Positions 29,764 to 39,133 of a DNA stretch of 64,000 nt are shown here, in pieces. Source of the stretch: Sulfurimonas denitrificans DSM 1251. Its GTDB lineage: Bacteria; Campylobacterota; Campylobacteria; Campylobacterales; Sulfurimonadaceae. Where the stretch lies: NCBI RefSeq assembly GCF_000012965.1, contig NC_007575.1, positions 930,001 through 994,000 on the forward strand. Direction: 5' to 3'. The notes under the pieces were generated by a model, which worked only from the letters and a program-made list of their open reading frames with translations, did not search any database and was not told the origin of the DNA. The position numbers and the translations under genes are program-made. Each line of letters opens with the position of its first letter. The first letter of the stretch is position 1.

Positions 29764-30164
29764 ACAGAGTAAGTGGGGTAATTAAAGAGATAAAAAAGAG
29801 TGGTGAGATAGAACATCTAATCATCGATACTAAAAATGAACTCTTTAGCGCCCTTATTTTGAGTGGTAATGAGAGTTATAAAATCGGACAAAGTGTTTAT
29901 CTTCTCTTTAAAGAAAGTGAGGTGATGATAGCAACGTTAGAGTCTATGGTGAGTGCTAGAAACTCTTTTATCTCAAAAATAATAGAGATAGAGGAGGGCG
30001 AGATTTTAGCAAATGTGACTTTTGATTTTTATGGCTCAAAAATATCATCTATTATCACAAAAGATGCACTAAGAGAGTTTACATGTAGAGTTGGAGACGA
30101 AAAAAGATGGTTTGTAAAATCAAACGAAATCTCAATTTTACTCGGAAAATCAGATGAAATCTAA
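29760..30164 (+). CDS. TOBE/Mop-type molybdate-binding protein
   Basis: This 134-residue protein seems to hold two Mop-like beta domains (MNRVSGVIKEIKKSGEIEHL; ARNSFISKIIEIEEGEILANVTF), the fold used by ModE, ModC and molbindins to bind molybdate. There is no helix-turn-helix segment, so it is not a full ModE. Located between modA and modB with a 4-base overlap with modA, it may store molybdate or report it to a regulator. This placement of a stand-alone TOBE gene is known in Campylobacterota mod operons. Confidence 0.75.
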   Translation: MNRVSGVIKEIKKSGEIEHLIIDTKNELFSALILSGNESYKIGQSVYLLFKESEVMIATLESMVSARNSFISKIIEIEEGEILANVTFDFYGSKISSIITKDALREFTCRVGDEKRWFVKSNEISILLGKSDEI

Positions 30165-30183
30165 AAGTTAACTAGGAGAGAAT

Positions 30184-30864
30184 ATGGAAGAGAGTTTTTT
30201 TCAAACTATGAAGTTAACCTTTGAGCTAGCTGGTATTACAACACTTATTTTACTTTTTATTGGGATACCTCTTGCTTACTATCTCTCACAAACAAAATCA
30301 AAGTTTAAACCAGCGATAGAGGCTTTAGTCTCCATGCCTCTAGTTCTTCCACCGTCTGTTTTAGGGTTTTATCTGCTTCTTGCTTTTAGCCCTCAAAATG
30401 CTTTTGGTGCTTGGCTTGATAGAGTGTTTGATGTAAAGCTTGTATTTAGTTTTGAGGGTCTTGTTATCGCTTCAATCATCTTTAGTTTGCCTTTTATGGT
30501 TCATCCTATACAGAGTGGTTTTAGCTCACTATCAAGCTCTTTGAGTGAGGCTTCATATACTCTTGGAAAGAGTAAAATGGCTACTCTTTGGTATGTACTT
30601 TTACCAAATATTAAACCATCTCTACTTAGTGCAAGTGTTATCACTTTTGCTCATACAGTTGGCGAATTTGGAGTAGTTTTGATGATAGGAGGCAACATTG
30701 CAGGAGAGACAAAGGTTGCTAGTATTGCTATATATGACGAGGTTGAAGCCCTCAACTACGGAGTTGCAAACCAGTATGCTCTTACTCTTTTTATCATCAC
30801 ATTCTCTATTTTGCTCCTTGTTTATGCTATAAATAAAAATATGATAAGAAGTGAGCTTAGATGA
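30184..30864 (+). CDS. modB: Molybdate ABC transporter permease
   Basis: ModB forms the transmembrane channel of the importer. The 226-residue protein has five TM helices, the SMPLVLPPSVLGFYLLL stretch after TM2, and the coupling motif EASYTLGKSKMATLWYVLLP, the EAA loop that docks to ModC. An AGGAGAG site lies 7 bases upstream. Its stop overlaps the modC start by 4 bases. Confidence 0.95.
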   Translation: MEESFFQTMKLTFELAGITTLILLFIGIPLAYYLSQTKSKFKPAIEALVSMPLVLPPSVLGFYLLLAFSPQNAFGAWLDRVFDVKLVFSFEGLVIASIIFSLPFMVHPIQSGFSSLSSSLSEASYTLGKSKMATLWYVLLPNIKPSLLSASVITFAHTVGEFGVVLMIGGNIAGETKVASIAIYDEVEALNYGVANQYALTLFIITFSILLLVYAINKNMIRSELR

Positions 30865-31733
30865 TAGAGATAAATATAATAAAGCCCTTAAATACAGCAG
30901 ATGGAGAGATAAATCTAGCAGTAGATAAAAAAATAGAAGATGGTGAATTTTTAACTCTTTTTGGAAAAAGTGGAAGCGGAAAAACAACACTTTTGCGAAT
31001 AATTGCAGGTCTAGAAGTTCCAGAGAGTGGCTACATAAAAGTTGATAATGAAGTTTGGTTTGATAGTAAGAGAGGCATAAACATACCTCCGCAGAGACGA
31101 AATGTAGGCTTTGTTTTTCAAGACTACGCACTATTTCCAAATATGAGTGTGGAGGATAATCTAAAATTTGCTCTTCAAGATAAAAATAAGTTTAAAAAAG
31201 TTGATGATATCTTAAAAATAATGGAGATACAAAATCTCTCTAAGATGAAACCACAGCACTTAAGCGGTGGACAAAAACAGAGAGTAGCAGTTGCTAGAGC
31301 ACTTATGAGAGAGCCTAAAATACTTCTTCTTGATGAACCATTATCAGCGCTTGATAGCACAATGAGACAAAAACTCCAAGATGAACTTTTTTTCATACAC
31401 CAAAAATTTGGCATTATCTCTTTACTTGTCAGCCATGATATAGGTGAGATTTTTAGGCTCTCAAGTAGAGTTTTTAAAATCTCAAGTGGAGAGATAACCC
31501 ATGATGGCTCGCCGAGTGAGGTATTTGCAAATCAAAATATTAGTGGAAAGTTTAAAATACTCGGCGAGGTTTTAAGCATCAAAAAAAGTGATATTTTATA
31601 TATAGTAGAAGTCTTGGCACACAATGAAATCATCAAAGTAACAGCTATAAAAGATGAGATAAAAGAGCTCTTAGTAGGTGATAAAATACTCCTCTCAAGC
31701 AAAGCATTTAACCCAATTTTAACAAAAATATAA
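30861..31733 (+). CDS. modC: Molybdate ABC transporter ATP-binding protein
   Basis: This 290-residue ATPase has Walker A GKSGSGKTTLL near residue 35, a Q-loop in VGFVFQDYALFPNMSV, the ABC signature HLSGGQKQRVAVARAL, Walker B KILLLDEPLSALD and the switch His in LLVSHDIGEI. The C-terminal 70 residues (from about 225) form a single TOBE-like domain. It energises ModB. An AT-only palindrome (31743-31759) follows the operon. Confidence 0.95.
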   Translation: MIEINIIKPLNTADGEINLAVDKKIEDGEFLTLFGKSGSGKTTLLRIIAGLEVPESGYIKVDNEVWFDSKRGINIPPQRRNVGFVFQDYALFPNMSVEDNLKFALQDKNKFKKVDDILKIMEIQNLSKMKPQHLSGGQKQRVAVARALMREPKILLLDEPLSALDSTMRQKLQDELFFIHQKFGIISLLVSHDIGEIFRLSSRVFKISSGEITHDGSPSEVFANQNISGKFKILGEVLSIKKSDILYIVEVLAHNEIIKVTAIKDEIKELLVGDKILLSSKAFNPILTKI

Positions 31734-31872
31734 ACTACATGTAATAATAAATTATTATTTATGGAGTAAGTGTTATAAAATTCATTAATTTCTTAACTAT
31801 TTATTTTTTATTTTAGTTAAGTTTGATATTATATAATAGAGTTAAAAGTAGTTATTTTAAAGGAGGCGTATC

Positions 31873-34800
31873 ATGTCTTTTATTTTTCGTATATTTATTT
31901 TATCTTTGTTGTTTGGCTACTCTTTGCTCTTTGCATCAATAGGAAGTGTTTCACTACTTAAAGGTGAAGCTTCACTAGAGAGAGAGGGAACAGTTTTAGG
32001 TGTAAAAAATGGCATGAATCTTGAGGAGAGAGATAGTATAAAAACTACTAAAGGCTCGCAGATACAGCTTATTTTTACAGATAAAACAGTTATCACTCTA
32101 GGAAGTGAGAGCCATTTTAAAGTAGATGAGTATCTAAGTGAGGGAAGTAACCCTAAAGCAAAGTTTAAATTTAATCAAGGTACTTTTAAAACCATAACTG
32201 GACGCATTGGAAAAAGTGCTCCAGAGAACTTTACGCTTGAAACTAAAACTGCTACCATTGGAATTAGAGGAACTGTCATAGGTGGAAATGTTCCTCAATC
32301 ATCATCAGCACCTGATACTATTATCTGTTTAGGCGGACGAATCACAGCGACATCACTTCAAACGGGAGTTACAGTAAATCTGCCAACTGGAACAGTAACA
32401 GTCGTCCCAGTGAGTGGACCTCCCTCGCCTCCAAGACAGGCAACGCCGCAGGATATAGCACAGTTTAACGAAAGCTTAGGAACGCCACCTCCATCTAATT
32501 CACCTGCGGAGAGTTCAAACTCTCCACAAGATGGCGGCGGTTCATCTGCAGCGCAAAATGGGGCTCCAGCTACGCAAGGTGATGAGGGCGGATTTCAATC
32601 TCCAGCTGGTAATGCTCCAGCAGCAGCACCACAAACATTCTCTCCAACAGCTGCAGCAGCTGCACAGCAGACAAATCAGCAAAATTCAACTCAAGGTGGA
32701 GTTGTTGAAAATTTATCACAAGGGTTAGGTGTGCCTGTAGGGCAGATTCAACAACAAATTGCTTCAAATAATCCAACGCCTCCAACTGTTGTTACCCCTC
32801 CACCGCCAGTTGAGCCAACTCCACCGCCAGTTGTTCCAACACCTCCACCTGTTGAGCCAACTCCACCGCCAGTTATACCTACTACACCACCAGTAGTTAC
32901 TCCTCCATCAAACGGTAGTGGTGGAGGCTATACTCCACCACCTCACCCAGCTTCATATACGACACTATTTTCAAATATGTCTGCTTCAAATGGTGCAAGT
33001 TCAACAGTTCTGTTCCCTGAGAACGTAACAAAAACAATGCTCTTTGATGCAACAAATAGACTATGGGTATCAAGCGATAACGCATATATAGCAACAACAT
33101 CAGTAGATGGAAATTTTAGCTATATTAACAGTGAACTAGCTAATGCTCAAAAAATGTATATTAAATCTCAAGACTATGAAAATCCTGTTTTGTTTAAATC
33201 TTTTCCAAGTGATTCAGGGGCAAGTGGGTATGTAGAGGGTCTTAGTGGATTAAAACCTATCGCTTCTACTTGGCATGAGTTAGTTACAAGTGCTAAGGGT
33301 GTTATGAATCAAAATTTTTCTGATGTTATAAAATATGAGGAAAATAGTCATTACGATACAAGAAAATGGAATTATAATACTAATTTAAAAATCTTTAATG
33401 AGCTTTATTACATTGAAGATGACTGGACATCTATAAATAGCTACGCAGCACTTTATAGCGATATATCAAATAATGATACTATCTATCAAAATTCTTTAAG
33501 TAGCGCCCTGTCGGACTATATGAATGGTGCCAACTTTTACATCCATGGAGTACCAGAAGCCAATCAAAATATTAAAAGCTATGGAACCCTACAAGATGGC
33601 GGAAAATGGTACTTTATTTATAATAATGTCAACAGTGACTTTAATAATACTGTTTCTGTATATGGAACTCTACCTATAACAGACGCTGTAGCTGTATCAT
33701 CTGATAGCAATAGTGTGCCTTTTATGCAAACAACAACAGATTATCCGATTTATATCGTAGATCGCTCTGGATCAAAAGAGATGTACAGCATCAAAAATTT
33801 TGATAGTATCTCAAATGATATGTTTAATTATGTAAATAATCATTTTTTAGAAATAAACACTGATTATGTAACTGTAGATGGGTCTAATATTACTTATACT
33901 CATCTATCTCCAGAATACCAACAAAATGTCTATCTCTTTTATAAGATAGATGATAATGGCACTTTAGTAGAAGATGCAAGAAATGGCAAAATGGTAAATC
34001 CTATAACAGGAAATGTATTACATGTATATACAAATTATCATACACCAACTGTTGATAATGGAACTATGGTTGTTGGAGATTTTGCATTTGGCGTAATTGA
34101 TAATCCGCTTATGAACAATGAGATATTTCCAACGCCAACAGATGTGAATAATACAATATCTTATGGTAACGGTATTTTTTCTAATGATTTAAATATGACT
34201 ACACCTGCAGTTGGTGCTAATTATAGAAAATTAGCTATAGAAAAAGCATTATGGAGTGATAAACCAGTAGATGCAAAGGTTTATGTTTATAGCGATTATG
34301 GTACAAATTTAGCAAATAGAGATTTTGATGAACTATATAACACTGGAACATTTATCAAATTTCCATCAAGCGGAAATGGCATTATGATGGAGAGTTATTT
34401 TGATGTTTTAGAAGAAAAAAGTGGTTCTACCGTTGTAAAAAACTACTTTACAGGCTCCATCACAACAGGAAGAGTTGTTGCTGATGGTACTGACAATAAG
34501 ATTGTTTTCAAACATTTTGAGAGTTTGGGTGGTGTAACAACGTCAGATTCAGTTGATGTAACCAATCATAACTTCTATCTCTTTAATGAAAATGCTCAGT
34601 TTATCAATGCAGATAATGGCGGACTTGATAATAATAAAGCTGGTACAGAAAAATACAACTGGTTAGCACATGAAGAGGTAAATGCAGCTTCGTCAGAAAC
34701 TCTTAATGTTGGACTTATGAAAAAAGTAACTGATAGTAGTGATGTAAATCTTTTTAAAGGCGTTACTGACTACAACACCTCTTTTGCTACAGGAGCTATG

Positions 34801-35619
34801 AAGGGCTTTATCATAGGTGCGGACACTAGTACTACGCCAAATATTTGGATGGGAGATATTACTACTTTTAATATAAATCCAATTGAAGGAGGGGAATTGA
34901 ATATTACAGTAGCAGCAAATAACTTAGGAATTACAACGCCTATCTCTATGGCTGACCTAAGTCAAACAAATAGCGCTGAAGCCATCCCTAGCTCCTCTTA
35001 TCTTGGAGAAGATATGCAAGCTATGATTATTGAGAGTAAAACCGTAAATGGAAAAACTTATGACTTTGCTATGGCTACACTTCCTGATAAGGTAGAGGCA
35101 ACAGGTAAGTATAGCTATCAAAATGATTACACTTCATGGGGATATTGGGTTGCAACTGAAAAAGCACCTACAGCAGGCGGTTCTTACGCTCAAGGGTACT
35201 GGGTTGCAGGATATGAAACTCCAGTTAGTTCAATACCAACAAGTACAACATATAACTACAGCGGAAATATTTTAGGTACCATAACACATGGAACAATGGC
35301 TAGTCCGATATTGCTAGACGAAACTAACTCTTTTAAAGCAGCTATTCAATTTGGAGCAACTAATCCTATAACTATTACAGAGATGAAATTTAATACTAAA
35401 GATTTAGGTGCTGTAACTGGAATTGGAACAGCAACAACACCATCAAATTCTATAATTGACAACACTTTTTCAGGGACACATACTAATGGAACTACAGCAT
35501 TAGACTTTAAAGGAAAATTCTTCGGACCAGCTGCTGAGGCTATCGGCGGTGCATGGAGTGGAACATTTAATAATGCAGCCTTGAGCGGAACAGGCGTATT
35601 TAAAGGGGTTAAAGAATGA
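31873..35619 (+). CDS. Large secreted FecR-domain protein with polyproline linker
   Basis: This 1248-residue exported protein starts at a strong AAAGGAGG site. A signal peptide (about 1-22) is followed by a FecR domain (about 23-150: SVSLLKGEASLEREG, ITLGSESHFKVDEY, FKTITGRIGK, TKTATIGIRGTVIGG). A low-complexity Pro/Gln/Ala segment (about 175-360) contains repeated PTPPPV units. The remaining ~890 residues are rich in Asn, Thr, Ser and Gly with almost no Cys, typical of surface-exposed passengers; its C-terminus (KGKFFGPAAEAIGGAWSG) resembles the transferrin-binding-protein-like beta-barrel of surface lipoproteins. It overlaps the next gene, a TPR/outer-membrane protein, by 4 bases, suggesting that protein helps display it. 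Function unknown. Confidence 0.85.
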   Translation: MSFIFRIFILSLLFGYSLLFASIGSVSLLKGEASLEREGTVLGVKNGMNLEERDSIKTTKGSQIQLIFTDKTVITLGSESHFKVDEYLSEGSNPKAKFKFNQGTFKTITGRIGKSAPENFTLETKTATIGIRGTVIGGNVPQSSSAPDTIICLGGRITATSLQTGVTVNLPTGTVTVVPVSGPPSPPRQATPQDIAQFNESLGTPPPSNSPAESSNSPQDGGGSSAAQNGAPATQGDEGGFQSPAGNAPAAAPQTFSPTAAAAAQQTNQQNSTQGGVVENLSQGLGVPVGQIQQQIASNNPTPPTVVTPPPPVEPTPPPVVPTPPPVEPTPPPVIPTTPPVVTPPSNGSGGGYTPPPHPASYTTLFSNMSASNGASSTVLFPENVTKTMLFDATNRLWVSSDNAYIATTSVDGNFSYINSELANAQKMYIKSQDYENPVLFKSFPSDSGASGYVEGLSGLKPIASTWHELVTSAKGVMNQNFSDVIKYEENSHYDTRKWNYNTNLKIFNELYYIEDDWTSINSYAALYSDISNNDTIYQNSLSSALSDYMNGANFYIHGVPEANQNIKSYGTLQDGGKWYFIYNNVNSDFNNTVSVYGTLPITDAVAVSSDSNSVPFMQTTTDYPIYIVDRSGSKEMYSIKNFDSISNDMFNYVNNHFLEINTDYVTVDGSNITYTHLSPEYQQNVYLFYKIDDNGTLVEDARNGKMVNPITGNVLHVYTNYHTPTVDNGTMVVGDFAFGVIDNPLMNNEIFPTPTDVNNTISYGNGIFSNDLNMTTPAVGANYRKLAIEKALWSDKPVDAKVYVYSDYGTNLANRDFDELYNTGTFIKFPSSGNGIMMESYFDVLEEKSGSTVVKNYFTGSITTGRVVADGTDNKIVFKHFESLGGVTTSDSVDVTNHNFYLFNENAQFINADNGGLDNNKAGTEKYNWLAHEEVNAASSETLNVGLMKKVTDSSDVNLFKGVTDYNTSFATGAMKGFIIGADTSTTPNIWMGDITTFNINPIEGGELNITVAANNLGITTPISMADLSQTNSAEAIPSSSYLGEDMQAMIIESKTVNGKTYDFAMATLPDKVEATGKYSYQNDYTSWGYWVATEKAPTAGGSYAQGYWVAGYETPVSSIPTSTTYNYSGNILGTITHGTMASPILLDETNSFKAAIQFGATNPITITEMKFNTKDLGAVTGIGTATTPSNSIIDNTFSGTHTNGTTALDFKGKFFGPAAEAIGGAWSGTFNNAALSGTGVFKGVKE
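32772..32910 (+). repeat. Polyproline-coding tandem repeat inside the FecR-domain gene
   Basis: The stretch encodes about ten Pro-rich units of the type PTPPPVEP / PTPPPVVP. At DNA level an exact 24-base block occurs at 32809-32832 and again at 32851-32874, a 42-base period (14 residues). Such repeats are prone to copy-number change in frame. The peptide is probably an extended linker between the FecR and passenger parts. Confidence 0.8.
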
Positions 35620-36911
35620 AATTTTCATATGTCACAGCTATATTACTACTATCTATAAACCTCTTCGCAGATGAGAGCAGTTACAAAGATGCCATACAGA
35701 GTTATAACGCAAAAGAGTTTGCTAAGGCGTATCCTGTTTTTGAGGAGCTGAGTCTAAAGTCGCCAGCAAATGCGGAGTTAAACTTCTTTTTAGGTCGCTC
35801 TGCACTAGAGCTAAAGAGATATGATGAGGCACTTACAGCTTTTGATAGGGTGCTTATGCTAAATCCCTCGCACACAAGAACGCACATGGAGTTGGCACGT
35901 CTTTATTATGAGACAGGGCAGCTTGAGCTCTCTCAAGGAGAGTTGGATTTGGTGTTAAAAGAGAACCTTCCTCAAAATATTCGTGATGTAGCACTCGCTT
36001 TTAAAACAAGAATCAGTGAGCAGATGAAGCGTCACACTTTTGGCGGTGCGTTTATAGTCGGTATGGGATATGACAGCAATGCGAACAATGATATTGGGCG
36101 CAAGGAGTTCATTATTCCACTCTTTAATATGCCTATTGAGGGTAATGAAAAAGTGTCTGATACAAATCTTTTTGCAACTTTTGTTCTAAATCACAGCTAT
36201 GATTTTGGAGATAGAAAAGGTTGGATGCTTGAGAGCTCATTTGTAGCATATACAAAACTATATAAAGAGTATGGTGAAAATGACCTCTCACTTTTCTCGC
36301 TAAGTGTGGCTCCAACTTGGAGTGAAAATAGCTATAAACTCTCATTTCCACTCACATATGACCGTATATTTTTAGATAACGATGGATATCTATATAATTT
36401 AAGTTCAGGCATAAGAGCAACTTACATGTTAAGTTCAATCTCTTTTCTTGAGGGTGGATATACATACAAAAGAGGCTACTATGATGAGGATAAAACTCAA
36501 GATAGCAACAGCCACACAATTAGTGCCTCTTACAAAAGAGCAATTGGTGAAGACCCTATTTTGTTCTCTCTAAATACGAGCTATGTGCAAACCTCTGAGG
36601 TAAATAGTGGCAGAACTGATGTTGAGAGCAGCGGCTGGAGAGTTGGAGGTGAGATAGCCAAGATGTTTAAAAATGGTGTAAGAACATCTATCGGTTATAC
36701 AAGAAATGAAACGGATTATGAGAAATTTGACCCACTCTTTCAAGCAAAGAGATCGGATGAACGTCATGAGTATGAGTTTGGTTTGGGCTATAGCCTCAGT
36801 AACAGCATTATGTTAAATGCAACGCTCTCTTATGTAGAAAATAACTCAAATCAAGATCCGTTTAATTATGACAAAATTACAGCAATAACAAATGCAATAA
36901 TAAGTTTTTAA
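35616..36911 (+). CDS. TPR plus outer-membrane beta-barrel protein (SLAM/DUF560-like)
   Basis: This 431-residue exported protein has a signal peptide (1-18). TPR-type helices follow at about 20-130 (AYPVFEELSLKSPANAELNFFLGRSALEL, ALTAFDRVLMLNPSH, MELARLYYETGQLE). A region of alternating beta strands then runs to the C-terminal aromatic residue (NAIISF), the pattern of an outer-membrane barrel. GGAFIVGMGYDSNANNDIG begins the barrel. The layout matches surface lipoprotein assembly modulator (SLAM, DUF560) proteins, which move surface proteins across the outer membrane. Its substrate would be the large protein encoded just upstream with a 4-base overlap. Confidence 0.8.
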   Translation: MKFSYVTAILLLSINLFADESSYKDAIQSYNAKEFAKAYPVFEELSLKSPANAELNFFLGRSALELKRYDEALTAFDRVLMLNPSHTRTHMELARLYYETGQLELSQGELDLVLKENLPQNIRDVALAFKTRISEQMKRHTFGGAFIVGMGYDSNANNDIGRKEFIIPLFNMPIEGNEKVSDTNLFATFVLNHSYDFGDRKGWMLESSFVAYTKLYKEYGENDLSLFSLSVAPTWSENSYKLSFPLTYDRIFLDNDGYLYNLSSGIRATYMLSSISFLEGGYTYKRGYYDEDKTQDSNSHTISASYKRAIGEDPILFSLNTSYVQTSEVNSGRTDVESSGWRVGGEIAKMFKNGVRTSIGYTRNETDYEKFDPLFQAKRSDERHEYEFGLGYSLSNSIMLNATLSYVENNSNQDPFNYDKITAITNAIISF

Positions 36912-36915
36912 TCTT

Positions 36916-39132
36916 ATGAAAAAATCCTTAGCTCAGCTCTTTGTTGCTCTGCTTATAGCTTTTATGAGTACTTTGGCTTACATGTACACATCTGAATTTT
37001 ATCTTCCTTTTGAAAATAAGATAAAAGATTTGATGTTTAAAGCCAGAGGCGAGATTGTAGGCGATAAAGAGATAATCATAATTGATATAGATGAGAAAAG
37101 CCTAAAAGAGCTAGGGCAGTGGCCATGGAGCAGGGATGTTGTCTCTAAACTTTTGCAAAATTTAGCAGAGTATGAGGTTGGTATAGTTGGGCTTGATATA
37201 GTTTTTGCAGAGCCTGATAACAGCTCACCAAAAAAGGTTTTTCAAAAACTAGGACTCTCGACTCAAGGGGTTGTGGATTATGATGCTCTTTTAGCTGAGA
37301 CTATAGCGCAGACACCTACTATAGTTGGTTATGTTTTTGCTCTCTCAAACGATGGAATCGCTCCAGAGTCATCCCCAAAATCAAACGCTATCATAGTTGA
37401 GCAAAATCGTCCAAAGAGCTCATCTCTAGTAAAGCCTTATCGCACTATTTTAAACATTGAAGCGATTCAAGAGAGCGCTTATTCAAGTGGCTATTTTAAT
37501 ACTATTCCAGACAATGATGGCGTTGTCCGCTCTATACCGCTTGTTATGGAATATGATGGAATACTCTATCCATCTCTTAGTTTAGAGATGGTGCGTATTA
37601 TGCTAGATGAGAAAAAAATCACAATCGTATATGATGATAATGGAGCCTCACATGTAGAGCTTGGTGAGACTATGATACCTACAGATTTTTTTGCTCGCAT
37701 GCAGATTAACTACAGAGGTAAACAAAATAGTTATCGCTATATCTCTGCTGTTGATGTTTATAATAAAACTGAAGATGCTTCTCATATAGCGGGGAAAATT
37801 GCACTTCTTGGAACTTCTGCTGCGGGGCTTATGGATTTGAGAAGTACACCATTTGATAGTGTATTTGCTGGAGTTGAAGTACATGCGAATGCGATTGACA
37901 ATATTATAAATGCAGACTTCATAGCTAAACCTATCTGGAGTGTTGGTGTTGATATGGCATCATTTAGCATTTTGGCACTGCTTACTTTTGCTATTTTACT
38001 ACTTCCCTCAGCTGTGCTTAGTTTTATCTCTCTTGTTTTTATAAATGCTATTATTATAGGAGTTCACTACTATTTTATGGTGTATGAGGGAGCTATTCTT
38101 CATACGTTTCTTCTTCTTGTGAGCGTAAATGCACTCTTTGTTCTAGGTCAAGCAATCAACTACTTTTTGGAAATAAGACAAAAAGAGATGATAAAGGGCA
38201 AATTTGCAAGTAAAGTAAGTTCGGCTGTTATGGATGATTTGCTCTCTGTAGAGGGGGATATATTTGCAGGAAAGGAGAGAGAGATTTCCATCTTTTTCTC
38301 TGATGTGAGAGGTTTTACAAACCTCTCAGAAGCTATGGGAGACCCACGAAGTTTAATTCATCTTATGAATGCTTATATGGACCCTATGACGGATATTGTT
38401 ATAAAATCAAAAGGAACTGTTGATAAATTTATAGGTGATGCTATTATGGCATACTGGAATGCTCCAAATGAGGTTGAAAATCATGCAGATGTAGCTGTAT
38501 CTGCGGCGCTAGACCAACTCCATGCCTTAAGAGAGTTAAATGAGCAGATACGATTAAATCCAGAGTTTAAAAACGCAGTGCTAATGTCGGATAAAAAAGG
38601 GATTCCTATCATCGATATTGGTATTGGGATAAATACGGGGGTAGCTATTGTTGGAGAGATGGGTTCTAGTAGCAGAAGTGATTATACGGTTATAGGCGAC
38701 CCAATAAATCTCGGCTCTCGCCTTGAATCACTCTGTAAATACTACTCTTCAAAACTAAATATCTCAAACTTTACAAAAGAGCAACTAAAAGGTAGTTATA
38801 TCTTTCGCTTTTTAGATTTAGTGACTGTAAAGGGTAAGAGTGTTCCCATAGAGATTTGGCAGATTCATGATTATGATGACGCTTTAGAGACTCCTCTATA
38901 TAATGTGACAAAAGAGGAGCTAGAAGAGGAGCTAAAAATCTATCATCATGCTATTGCTCTTTATAAAGATACTAAATTTAGTGAGGCACTAGAAATATTT
39001 GAAACACTAGATGCAAACGAGAATAAAACAAATAAAACAATCTATAGCATTTATATAGAGAGATGTCATCACTATATAGAGATGCCACCAATCAACTTTA
39101 ATGGTGTGTTCGAACACACAAGCAAGGGATAA
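36916..39132 (+). CDS. CHASE2-domain adenylate/guanylate cyclase
   Basis: This 738-residue membrane protein has an N-terminal TM helix, a periplasmic CHASE2 domain (about 35-330, with IIIIDIDEKSLKELGQWPWSRDV and PDNDGVVRSIPLVMEYDG) and three TM helices at about 340-420. A class III cyclase domain follows at about 455-640: FFSDVRGFTNLSEAMG (metal Asp), GTVDKFIGDAIMAYW (Lys and second Asp) and SDYTVIGDPINLGSRLE. The Lys favours ATP as substrate, hence cAMP. It follows the TPR/barrel gene by 4 bases, and its stop precedes the metallo-hydrolase/HD-GYP gene by 1 base, so all four genes look like one operon. Confidence 0.92.
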   Translation: MKKSLAQLFVALLIAFMSTLAYMYTSEFYLPFENKIKDLMFKARGEIVGDKEIIIIDIDEKSLKELGQWPWSRDVVSKLLQNLAEYEVGIVGLDIVFAEPDNSSPKKVFQKLGLSTQGVVDYDALLAETIAQTPTIVGYVFALSNDGIAPESSPKSNAIIVEQNRPKSSSLVKPYRTILNIEAIQESAYSSGYFNTIPDNDGVVRSIPLVMEYDGILYPSLSLEMVRIMLDEKKITIVYDDNGASHVELGETMIPTDFFARMQINYRGKQNSYRYISAVDVYNKTEDASHIAGKIALLGTSAAGLMDLRSTPFDSVFAGVEVHANAIDNIINADFIAKPIWSVGVDMASFSILALLTFAILLLPSAVLSFISLVFINAIIIGVHYYFMVYEGAILHTFLLLVSVNALFVLGQAINYFLEIRQKEMIKGKFASKVSSAVMDDLLSVEGDIFAGKEREISIFFSDVRGFTNLSEAMGDPRSLIHLMNAYMDPMTDIVIKSKGTVDKFIGDAIMAYWNAPNEVENHADVAVSAALDQLHALRELNEQIRLNPEFKNAVLMSDKKGIPIIDIGIGINTGVAIVGEMGSSSRSDYTVIGDPINLGSRLESLCKYYSSKLNISNFTKEQLKGSYIFRFLDLVTVKGKSVPIEIWQIHDYDDALETPLYNVTKEELEEELKIYHHAIALYKDTKFSEALEIFETLDANENKTNKTIYSIYIERCHHYIEMPPINFNGVFEHTSKG

Positions 39133-39133
39133 C

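Noticed and set aside
31743-31759. AT-only palindrome after modC as a terminator
   Set aside because: The 8-bp stem has no G or C and no T-run, so it would be too weak to call.
39101-39133. Longer N-terminus for the MBL/GAF/HD-GYP protein
   Set aside because: The extension lies within the cyclase gene's coding end, has no ribosome binding site, and the ATG at 39134 has AAGGGAT and matches the domain start.
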